From contig JAGRMK010000045.1 of the NCBI GenBank assembly GCA_020441345.1, positions 4,326 through 10,379 on the forward strand: a DNA stretch of 6,054 nt. The letters are read 5' to 3'. This DNA comes from Paracoccaceae bacterium (GTDB lineage: Bacteria > Pseudomonadota > Alphaproteobacteria > Rhodobacterales > Rhodobacteraceae). Within the stretch, counting starts at the first letter, position 1. The number at the start of each line of letters is the position of its first letter. Positions 1-6,004 of the stretch are shown here, in pieces. Both the position numbers and the translations under genes were made by a program. Under the pieces are notes generated by a model, which was not told where the DNA came from, ran no database searches, and worked only from the letters and a program-made list of their open reading frames with translations.

Positions 1-590
1 GTTTGCGGGGGGTCGGCGCCCTCTTCGGCGGGCTGCGATTGGGAGTGTTCGCTGTCATCGGCGTCCAACCGGGCAATCGCTAGATCGGTGATATCCAGCC
101 GCTCGGACCAAAGGATCAGGGTCTCTGGGCGGAACAGTCCGACGATCCCTTCTTCGGCCATCAACCGGTCAAGAACCGGCAGCGCCGCCGCAAAGAACCC
201 CTGCACCTCGGCCTCGTTGCGTCGCGCCAACTCTTCGCTGCGCTGCGCGCGTTCCGCCCGGATGTCTTCGACGCGGGCGTCGAACGCATCGGCACGGGCG
301 CGGAATTCCTCGGCGGTAAGACTGGCGCGCATATCGGTCAACGCGCGCTCTTCGGCGACCAGTTGCTCCGCGATACGCGCGTTCTCGGCATCCAGGACGC
401 GCTCGGCGTCACGGTTTCCGGCAAGAATGCGTTGCCCCAACAGCGAGCCTTGCAACAGCCGTTCCGGGTCAAGAATTCTGTAGGGCAACTGTTGCGCCGG
501 TTGCTGGGCAAACGCCACGGGGGCAAATGCAAGGGCGGAGGCGCTGCAAAGCGCCCCCGCCACAAGACCCAGCCAAGACCGGCTGCGCAT
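1..590 (-). CDS. skp: Skp/OmpH family periplasmic chaperone (partial, C-terminus off window)
   Basis: Skp chaperones hold unfolded outer-membrane proteins in the periplasm and hand them to BamA. The 196 codons present have no stop and run off at position 1. A signal peptide (1-28) ends at AFA|QQ. A short core strand with ILDPERLLQGSLLGQRIL (39-56) matches the usual start of OmpH proteins. A long, highly charged helical arm (about 60-130, rich in E, R and A) follows, and the return part includes GFFAAALPVLDRLMAEEGIVGL (131-152) and DITDLAIARLD (166-176). After residue 176 comes an acidic, Q/P-rich low-complexity tail. The family assignment rests on this architecture and on the location directly after bamA. 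The ATG overlaps the bamA stop as TGATG with no clear Shine-Dalgarno, so translation probably depends on ribosomes finishing bamA. fabZ-lpxA or lpxD would be expected next but is not visible. Confidence 0.85.
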   Translation of the reverse strand, partial: MRSRSWLGLVAGALCSASALAFAPVAFAQQPAQQLPYRILDPERLLQGSLLGQRILAGNRDAERVLDAENARIAEQLVAEERALTDMRASLTAEEFRARADAFDARVEDIRAERAQRSEELARRNEAEVQGFFAAALPVLDRLMAEEGIVGLFRPETLILWSERLDITDLAIARLDADDSEHSQSQPAEEGADPPQ

Positions 591-2974
591 CAGAACTGCG
601 AGGCCATCGACAGGTCGAAACGCCGGACCTGATCATAATCCTCGGACATCAGCGGCGTGGCGAAATTGAACCGCAGCGGTCCGAAGGGCGAGGACCAGAA
701 CAACGAGAATCCGGCCGTTGCGCGCAGCGCGTTGTCATCGACAACGCAGCTGGTGGTTACGCCACCGCCACACATCGTGCCCGGGCTATCGACACCCCAG
801 AGCGAACCCGCATCCAGGAACAAGCCGCCATGCATGTTATACTCGGCGGGGAGGCCCAGCGGGAACTCGGCTTCCAGGCGGGCGACGTAGAAGTAGTTGC
901 CGCCCAGACCGTTGCGAACGCCGTTCAGACCATAGCCCACCGGGCCCATGCCATAGCTGTCGAAGCCACGCATCTGCGAACTGGACAGGTTGAAACGCTC
1001 GGTAACCAAGCTGGGGCCGCCCTGGTGGGCGATAGCGCCGGCTTCGAATTCCGCCCGCAGCGTCACGTCGCCGTTCATCACCCGGCGCTGGTAGCCGACC
1101 AGCATCGTGCCGCGCGCCCAGTTACGATCACCCCCAAGACCGGCAACATCGGCACCGAAGCGGAACACCATGCCGCTGTCCGGGTCGCGGCCGCTGTTGC
1201 GCGTGTCATAGGCATAGGTGAAACCGACCGAAGATGTCACATAGGTTCCCCGATCTTGCCAAATGCGCGGTGCGACCGACTGGAACGGGTTCGGTGTGGT
1301 GATTCCGGTTCTGGAGATCGTGCCGCGCACGCGCAGGCGACCGAATTCGCTGACCGGGAAGGTCAGGGACGGGCTGAACTGCAACACTTCGGTGCCAAAC
1401 CGCGTGCCATTGCCGAATGTTCCCGCGGCCGAGGCCGTGGTGGTGTTCAGGCCGACATCGAGCCCAAGCGCCAGATCACGTCCCAACAGCGCAGGCTCGG
1501 AGAAGCTGAGCGCCATGCTGTGCGCGTTCGGAACTGTCGTCAGAGTCACGGACAGCGCCTGGCCCCGCCCGAGGAAGTTCGATTCGCTATAGCTCAGGTT
1601 GCCGCCAGGCCCCTCGGTGCTGTAGCTCAAACCGAAGCCCAGCGAACCGGTGGTGGTTTCATCGACACGGACATCGACCACGGCCTGCTGCGGCGACGAA
1701 CCCTGGACCGGGTTGACCTGCACATCCGAGAAATAGCCGGTCGCCTGGATCCGCGCCGCGGCCTCGCGCAGTTCGCGCGGATTCAGCGGGTCGCCTTCGG
1801 CCACGTGGAACTGGCGCCGGATCACCTGGTCCTGCGTGGTGACATTGCCTTGAATGTCGATCCGTTCGATGAACACGCGTTCGCCACGGATCAGCGTAAA
1901 GGCAACATCGATCACGCCGCTGCGCTCATTGCGGGTCAACTGCGGCTCGGCGCGGACAAAACGCTGACCGGCTTCGTAGCCGACGCGCTCGATCTGCTGG
2001 ATCAGCGTCTCCAGAACGGTCGGGGTGAACAGATTGCCCGACATGTCGGTCATCGCCGCCTGATAAGGCGCCGCGTCGATACCGGCGATCTGCGACTCGA
2101 CGGTCAGCGCTCCGATCCGATACTGCTGTCCCTCACGAATGGTGAAGGTCACATAGGCCCCATCGCGTTCACGCGAGAGTTCGGTCACGCCGGACAGCAC
2201 CTGTGCATCGACATAGCCGCGCGACAGATAGAAATCCTGCAGCGCCTGGCGGTCGCGGGCGACGCGCTGTTCGTTATAGTTGTCGGAGCGGAACAGGGTG
2301 CTCAGACGGCCCGCCTGCGAGGCCGAAATCGCATTGCGCAGACGACGCTCCGAGAACGAGCGGTTGCCGACGAACGAGATGCGCTCGACTTCGACGACCT
2401 GGCCCTCGGCGACCTGGAACACGACATCCACGCGACCGCCCGACCGTTCGATCAGCTGCGGCGTGACGCTGGCCGCCAGACGCCCGCGCCCGGCATAGAT
2501 TTCGGCGATGGTGTTGGCATCTGCCTCGACCTGAGCCGGGGAGTAAACGCCACCGGCGCGCGATTGCAGGGCACCGGTCAGGTCTTCGTCGTTGACCCGG
2601 CGGTTGCCTTCGATGCTGATCCGGCTGATCAGAGGATATTCCTCAACCCGGATTGTCAGGCGGCTACCGCTGGGCGAGAAATCGACCGTGCGGAAGAAGC
2701 CGGTTCCGGCAACGCGCTGATAGGCTGCGTTCAGTTCCGATGCCGACATGCTGCGATTGCGAGCGATTCTTGCGAATCCCGCGATCGTTTCGTCGTCAAT
2801 CAGCTGGTTCCCTTCGACAGCGACGGTCGTGAACCGATAGGTCTGGGCGTGAGCAGCGCCCGAAAGACCGACAGAAATCGCTGAAATGAAAAGAAAAGTT
2901 GTCGCAAGCCCCCTGATCGAGCCAATCGCTCGAACCAGAAATCGCGCGTGTTTGTCCGCGAAGAAAACGCGCAT
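590..2974 (-). CDS. bamA: Outer membrane protein assembly factor BamA
   Basis: BamA is the central subunit of the BAM complex and folds beta-barrel proteins into the outer membrane. The 794-residue product has a long signal peptide (1-43) with a basic n-region and likely cleavage at AHA|QTYRF. Five POTRA domains follow (about 46-112, 113-191, 194-282, 285-362, 366-438), showing repeated VEGN/IEGN/FVGN/IQGN strand motifs. The barrel covers about 440-794 and ends in phenylalanine, as expected for a beta-signal. The loop-6 motif appears as MRGF (668-671) instead of VRGF. Two cysteines (735, 743) lie in a later loop. I chose the ATG at 2974 because it directly precedes the signal peptide and lies behind the promoter candidate. 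An in-frame ATG at 3076, with AGGGA about 8 nt upstream, would add 34 residues that do not look like a secretion signal. The Shine-Dalgarno at 2974 is weak (GGGG runs). The stop overlaps the skp start. Confidence 0.96.
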   Translation of the reverse strand: MRVFFADKHARFLVRAIGSIRGLATTFLFISAISVGLSGAAHAQTYRFTTVAVEGNQLIDDETIAGFARIARNRSMSASELNAAYQRVAGTGFFRTVDFSPSGSRLTIRVEEYPLISRISIEGNRRVNDEDLTGALQSRAGGVYSPAQVEADANTIAEIYAGRGRLAASVTPQLIERSGGRVDVVFQVAEGQVVEVERISFVGNRSFSERRLRNAISASQAGRLSTLFRSDNYNEQRVARDRQALQDFYLSRGYVDAQVLSGVTELSRERDGAYVTFTIREGQQYRIGALTVESQIAGIDAAPYQAAMTDMSGNLFTPTVLETLIQQIERVGYEAGQRFVRAEPQLTRNERSGVIDVAFTLIRGERVFIERIDIQGNVTTQDQVIRRQFHVAEGDPLNPRELREAAARIQATGYFSDVQVNPVQGSSPQQAVVDVRVDETTTGSLGFGLSYSTEGPGGNLSYSESNFLGRGQALSVTLTTVPNAHSMALSFSEPALLGRDLALGLDVGLNTTTASAAGTFGNGTRFGTEVLQFSPSLTFPVSEFGRLRVRGTISRTGITTPNPFQSVAPRIWQDRGTYVTSSVGFTYAYDTRNSGRDPDSGMVFRFGADVAGLGGDRNWARGTMLVGYQRRVMNGDVTLRAEFEAGAIAHQGGPSLVTERFNLSSSQMRGFDSYGMGPVGYGLNGVRNGLGGNYFYVARLEAEFPLGLPAEYNMHGGLFLDAGSLWGVDSPGTMCGGGVTTSCVVDDNALRATAGFSLFWSSPFGPLRFNFATPLMSEDYDQVRRFDLSMASQF

Positions 2975-3013
2975 CCCCAAGCCCCATGTGTTACCGCAGT
3001 TTGTTTTCTTCTG

Positions 3014-3040
3014 ACTATCGAGACGGGGCCGGAATGTCAA
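3014..3040 (-). promoter_or_regulatory. Candidate sigma-70-type promoter for bamA-skp
   Basis: A perfect TTGACA (-35, minus-strand 3040-3035) is followed after 15 nt by GATAGT (-10, 3019-3014), which matches TATAAT at four of six positions. The spacer is shorter than the ideal 17. Transcription would start near 3007 and give a leader of about 33 nt before the bamA ATG at 2974. It would also lie downstream of the alternative bamA ATG at 3076, which supports the shorter protein. Confidence 0.5.
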
Positions 3041-3086
3041 AAGGTACAGTGCCTTGACGGCCATTTTCGGCAACATGTGGTGTATC

Positions 3087-3099
3087 CCTGCACCGCAGG
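3087..3099 (-). other. Small perfect hairpin following the larger stem-loop
   Basis: On the minus strand CCTGC-GGT-GCAGG forms a 5-bp stem with a 3-nt loop, four bases past the larger hairpin. It repeats the same CCTGC/GCAGG elements, so its arms could also pair with arms of the larger hairpin and give alternative folds. Confidence 0.35.
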
Positions 3100-3103
3100 T
3101 TAG

Positions 3104-3133
3104 CCCGGACGCAGGATAGGCGCCTGCGTCGGG
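3104..3133 (-). terminator. Strong hairpin between the small ORF and bamA, possible terminator
   Basis: On the minus strand GACGCAGG pairs perfectly with CCTGCGTC around a 7-nt loop. The stem extends by three CCC/GGG pairs past a single bulged C, giving 11 pairs. It lies about 50 nt after the small-ORF stop and upstream of the candidate bamA promoter. No U-tract follows (the next bases are CTAACC), so it is not a textbook intrinsic terminator. Its place at a likely transcriptional boundary makes partial termination or 3' end formation plausible. An attenuating or processing role is the alternative. Confidence 0.5.
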
Positions 3134-3183
3134 AGCGGGCGGTGCGCGTGCGCGCGCATCGCGTCACCTCTGAGCCGCGTGCT

Positions 3184-3357
3184 TCAGAGAGCCAGACCGC
3201 TACCCATGAAATGCGGCGCGTCGAGGCTCATCGCACGTTCTGCAACTTCGCCCGCGATCAGCAGGCAGGCAAGAATGGCCAGCGCGAACCAAAGCTTGTC
3301 CGACGACAGCGCATAGAGGGTGCGCAATCCGCGAGCAGCAGGAAGAATGGTTTGCAT
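3184..3357 (-). CDS. Small single-pass membrane protein, unknown function
   Basis: I do not recognise this 57-residue protein. It has a short N-terminal stretch with basic residues R9, R12 and K21, then one strongly hydrophobic segment LWFALAILACLLIAGEVA (22-39), then a short tail with E37, E40 and D46 that ends in GSGLAL. By the positive-inside rule the N-terminus would be cytoplasmic and the tail periplasmic. The ATG is preceded by GGAG at 7 nt. It lies on the same strand as rseP and bamA, 123 nt after the rseP stop and 209 nt before the bamA start. By my count about two thirds of its third codon positions are G or C, clearly lower than in the flanking genes, so coding status is plausible but not proven. 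Partnership with RseP or the BAM machinery would be a guess from position only. Confidence 0.55.
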   Translation of the reverse strand: MQTILPAARGLRTLYALSSDKLWFALAILACLLIAGEVAERAMSLDAPHFMGSGLAL

Positions 3358-3364
3358 GGGGTCA

Positions 3365-3368
3365 CTCC
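3365..3368 (-). promoter_or_regulatory. Shine-Dalgarno of the 57-codon ORF
   Basis: GGAG lies on the minus strand 7 nt before the ATG at 3357. It is the main reason for choosing this start over the in-frame GTG at 3456, which has no such site and would start inside the hairpin downstream of rseP. Confidence 0.55.
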
Positions 3369-3439
3369 GCAGGTCTGGAACACCCCCTTTGTCGCGGCAG
3401 AATATGGCGTGATTGCGGCCCGTTGCAGGCAAAGCGCGG

Positions 3440-3463
3440 GCGCGTGGTGCCGCCACCGCGCGC
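3440..3463 (-). other. GC-rich hairpin just downstream of rseP
   Basis: On the minus strand a GGTG/CACC stem closes a 4-nt loop, then one A-C mismatch, then a further five G-C pairs. It starts about 18 nt past the rseP stop. There is no uridine tract beyond a short TTT some 6 nt later, so it is not a canonical intrinsic terminator. It could be a weak terminator, a pause site or a 3' end protector. The GC richness of the region makes chance hairpins common. Confidence 0.35.
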
Positions 3464-3480
3464 GCCGCATCATGCTTCGG

Positions 3481-4806
3481 TCAGCACAGCAGATCGTTGC
3501 CCAGCGCAAACAGCATCATCGCCCCCAACAGCACCAGTCCCGCGGTCATCAAGGCCCCCAGAACCCGTTCGCTGGGCGCGCGCCCGACCAAGGCCTCATA
3601 GGCGTGGAAGACCAGATGCCCGCCGTCGAGGATCGGGATCGGGAACAGGTTCAACAGACCCACGGCCGTTGACAGCACGGCGATGAACCAGATGAACGAC
3701 GCCAAACCATCCGACGCCATTTCGGCCGAGGTCGTCGCGATCCCCACCGGCCCCGACAGGTTGCAGGTGCTGATCGCGCCGGTCACCATGTAATACAACC
3801 CCGAGATCGACCGCGTCACAATGTCGCCGATCTCGCCCACCGCCAGCGGCAGCGACTCGGTCAGGGACACGCTGCGCATCGGGTGCGCAAAGAAGGTGCC
3901 GCTTTGCAACCCGATCAGCCAGCGGGTCTCGAATCCGCCATCGGGCAGCGGCAAGTCGGTGCGCCGGGGCGTCAGGCTGACGTCGAGCGTGTCGCCGCCG
4001 CGCCACAGGTGCAGCGCGACCGCTGCCCCGTCCGCCGCATCGACCATCGGTGGCAATTGCCGAAAGGCCCAGACCGGCGTGCCGTCAACCTCGAGCACGA
4101 CATCGCCCGCCTCCATCCCGGCGTCGCGGGCGGCTGAGTTCAGCGCGATTCCCGCGGCGCGCGCCGGCATCGGATGCGGGCCCGTCACATTCAGGATCTG
4201 GCCCCCGCGCTCGACCGTATAGGTCACCTGGGGCGCCGGATCGAGGCGGTCGGCCAGGGTGTAATAGGCCGCGAGATCGGCGACCTCTTGCCCGGCGACG
4301 GCGGTGATCAGATCGCCTTCGGCCAGTTCCATCACGCCCGGCATGGGGTGAATCGCCCCAACCCGCGGGGTCTCGTCGGGCAGGCCCTTGACGGCGATGA
4401 AGGCGGCGAAAACGGCGATCGAGAACAGGAAATTGAACGCCGGCCCGGCAAAGATCGTCGCCGCCCGCGCCCAGAGCGGGGCGCCATGCATCGTGCGCCG
4501 CCGCGCCTTGGCATCCAGATGCGACATCACCGCGTCATCCGCCGCCGACGAGGCCGCGTTGGCATCGCCCAGGAACTTGACGTAACCGCCGAACGGCAGG
4601 GCCGCGATCTGCCACCGGGTGCCGCGCCGGTCCATACGGCTGACCAGCACCGGACCAAAGCCCAGCGAGAAGACCTCGGCGTGGATGCCCGACCAGCGCC
4701 CGACGATATAATGCCCGTATTCATGCACGGTGACGATGATCGACAGGGCGACGACAAAGGCCGCAAGCGTGAAGAACAGGTTGCCGAATTCTGGCAAGAG
4801 ACCCAT
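3481..4806 (-). CDS. rseP: Site-2 protease family zinc metalloprotease RseP
   Basis: This 441-residue inner-membrane protease cuts substrates within the membrane, typically anti-sigma factors and leftover signal peptides. The first membrane segment (about 9-27) leads into the zinc site HEYGH (28-32: H28, E29, H32). It is followed by FSLGFGP (47-52 region) and the PFGGYVKFLGD loop (71-81). A second membrane segment covers about 115-140. Two PDZ domains lie at roughly 146-208 and 216-281, with typical AGMEAGDVVLEVDG in the second. NLFPIPILDGGHL (386-398) supplies the third zinc ligand D394, and a last membrane segment covers about 416-436. All catalytic residues are intact. In Rhodobacter sphaeroides an RseP homologue takes part in singlet-oxygen activation of RpoE by destroying ChrR; a similar role here is inference. 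The upstream in-frame extension overlaps dxr and is not coding. Confidence 0.96.
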   Translation of the reverse strand: MGLLPEFGNLFFTLAAFVVALSIIVTVHEYGHYIVGRWSGIHAEVFSLGFGPVLVSRMDRRGTRWQIAALPFGGYVKFLGDANAASSAADDAVMSHLDAKARRRTMHGAPLWARAATIFAGPAFNFLFSIAVFAAFIAVKGLPDETPRVGAIHPMPGVMELAEGDLITAVAGQEVADLAAYYTLADRLDPAPQVTYTVERGGQILNVTGPHPMPARAAGIALNSAARDAGMEAGDVVLEVDGTPVWAFRQLPPMVDAADGAAVALHLWRGGDTLDVSLTPRRTDLPLPDGGFETRWLIGLQSGTFFAHPMRSVSLTESLPLAVGEIGDIVTRSISGLYYMVTGAISTCNLSGPVGIATTSAEMASDGLASFIWFIAVLSTAVGLLNLFPIPILDGGHLVFHAYEALVGRAPSERVLGALMTAGLVLLGAMMLFALGNDLLC

Positions 4807-4814
4807 GACTGTTA

Positions 4815-4820
4815 CCTTCT
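4815..4820 (-). promoter_or_regulatory. rseP ribosome binding site
   Basis: AGAAGG on the minus strand lies 8 nt before the ATG at 4806 and inside the 19-nt dxr-rseP gap. It decides the rseP start: the reading frame stays open far upstream into dxr, but only this ATG has a good Shine-Dalgarno at proper spacing and leads straight into the first membrane segment. Confidence 0.8.
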
Positions 4821-4825
4821 GTTGG

Positions 4826-6004
4826 TCAGGCGCCGCGGCTGCGACGCGCCTGTGCGACGGCACCGGCAAGACGGCGCGCCTCGGTGTCGATGGCCAGAAC
4901 GTCCGCCAGGGACGCCGGGGCACGCGCCAGCGGGGCCACGGCACCGAAACGGTCCAGCGTGTCCTCGACGACGGGCGCCATGTCCAGAAACGAGATGTTT
5001 CTGGCAATAAAATGGTCAAGCGCGATTTCTTTTGCCGCGTTGAATACGGCCCCCGCCGCGCCGCCGCTGCGCATCACCGCCTGTGCCAGGGCCAGCGCCG
5101 GATAGCGGCGCAGGTCGGGTTCAGCGAAATCCAGCCGCCCCATCCGGGCCAGGTCGAGCCGCGCGACCGGCAGGTCGGCGCGCGCGGGCCAGTTCAGCGC
5201 ATAGCCGATCGGGTGCCGCATGTCCGGCGCCCCCAGATGCGCCATGACCGCGCCATCGGTGAACGCCACCAGCGCATGCACCGCCGATTGCGGATGGATC
5301 AGCACGGCGATCTTTTCGGCGGGCAGATCGAAGAACTCGTGCGCCTCGATCACCTCCATCGCCTTGTTGAACATGCTGGCGCTGTCGATGGTGATGCGCT
5401 GGCCCATGGCCCAGTTGGGGTGCTTTCCCGCGTCCTCGGGCGTGGCCCGAGCCAGCCGGTCCAGCGGCCAGTCACGCAAGCCACCGCCCGAGGCCGTCAG
5501 GGTCACGGTTTCGACCGCCGCGATGTCTTCGCCGACCAGCGCCTGAAATACCGCGGAGTGTTCGCTGTCCACCGGGAGGATGGTCGCGCCATGCGTCGCT
5601 GCCTCGGCCAGCAGCAGCGGACCGGCCGTGACCAAGCTCTCCTTGTTGGCCAGCGCCACGGTGGTGCCCTGCGACAGCGCCGCGAACCCCGGAGCCAACC
5701 CCGCCGCGCCGATGATTGCCGACATGATCCAGTCCGCGGGCCTGAGCCCAGCCTCGGCCACGGCACCCGGCCCGGCGGCGACCTCGATCCCGGTGCCCGA
5801 GAGTGCCTCTTTCAGAGGGATGTAGCAGTCTTCAAAGGCAGTGACGGCAAGTTCGGCGCGGTGCGCGATGGCCGCTTCGGCCAGCCGCGCCACGTTGCGC
5901 CCGCCGGTCAGAACCGCGACCTGAACGTCATCGCGCCGCGCCAGAAGGTCCAGCGTACTCTCGCCCACCGACCCTGTTGCACCGAACACGGAAACCCGGC
6001 GCAT
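4826..6004 (-). CDS. dxr: 1-deoxy-D-xylulose 5-phosphate reductoisomerase
   Basis: This 392-residue cytosolic enzyme converts 1-deoxy-D-xylulose 5-phosphate to 2-C-methyl-D-erythritol 4-phosphate with NADPH and a divalent metal. It is the committed step of the MEP isoprenoid pathway and the fosmidomycin target. The length is typical of the family. Visible motifs are the N-terminal NADPH-binding glycine loop GATGSVGEST (residues 8-17), ALANKESLV (117-125), PVDSEH (144-149), ASGGG (171-175), KHPNW (194-198), the catalytic-loop region around S208, N213, K214 and E217, and LIHPQS (235-240). By alignment to E. coli Dxr, the metal ligands are D146, E148 and E217, and all are present. The ATG at 6004 is placed directly before the Rossmann strand and overlaps the upstream TGA by one base. 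I see no strong Shine-Dalgarno there, so coupled translation is likely. rseP follows after 19 nt. Confidence 0.97.
   Translation of the reverse strand: MRRVSVFGATGSVGESTLDLLARRDDVQVAVLTGGRNVARLAEAAIAHRAELAVTAFEDCYIPLKEALSGTGIEVAAGPGAVAEAGLRPADWIMSAIIGAAGLAPGFAALSQGTTVALANKESLVTAGPLLLAEAATHGATILPVDSEHSAVFQALVGEDIAAVETVTLTASGGGLRDWPLDRLARATPEDAGKHPNWAMGQRITIDSASMFNKAMEVIEAHEFFDLPAEKIAVLIHPQSAVHALVAFTDGAVMAHLGAPDMRHPIGYALNWPARADLPVARLDLARMGRLDFAEPDLRRYPALALAQAVMRSGGAAGAVFNAAKEIALDHFIARNISFLDMAPVVEDTLDRFGAVAPLARAPASLADVLAIDTEARRLAGAVAQARRSRGA

Larger units (their letters stand above)
2975..3183. other. Intergenic region upstream of bamA
   Basis: This 209-nt stretch carries no gene I can support. 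In transcription order it holds an 18-bp alternating purine-pyrimidine tract (3159-3142), the two hairpins (3133-3104 and 3099-3087), the TTGACA promoter candidate and a relatively A-rich bamA leader. Together with the small ORF and the 123-nt gap after rseP, it makes the rseP-bamA spacing 506 nt, while every other junction in the window is 19 nt or less. Confidence 0.7.

Noticed and set aside
527..2884. A 785-codon open frame on the plus strand opposite bamA
   Set aside because: Its codons are exact reverse complements of bamA codons. It stays open because bamA avoids TTA, CTA and TCA in this GC-rich genome, and it ends exactly where bamA uses TCA for residue S31. The translation looks like no protein family, while the opposite strand is clearly BamA.
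2796..2987. An ATG at 2987 on the minus strand opening a 63-codon frame that overlaps the bamA start out of frame
   Set aside because: It has no Shine-Dalgarno and its product has no secretion or domain features, while the bamA frame gives a signal peptide. It might compete for initiation, but nothing supports a product.
3054..3059. TTGACG on the plus strand as a -35 box
   Set aside because: There is no acceptable -10 at suitable spacing and no plus-strand gene downstream to serve.
3399..3428. A possible promoter before the small ORF (TATTCT as -10)
   Set aside because: At 17-18 nt spacing the -35 region matches the consensus at only two or three positions. The small ORF can equally be read from rseP transcripts.
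3142..3672. A 176-codon plus-strand frame across the rseP-bamA gap
   Set aside because: It begins at a GTG inside the alternating GC tract, lies antisense to the small ORF and the end of rseP, and its composition (R, Q, H rich) is typical of antisense translation.
4174..5010. A 278-codon open frame on the plus strand opposite rseP and the end of dxr
   Set aside because: It is in register with rseP codons, so the same rare-codon effect explains it. Its product is low-complexity and rich in R, G, H and P, with no recognisable domain.
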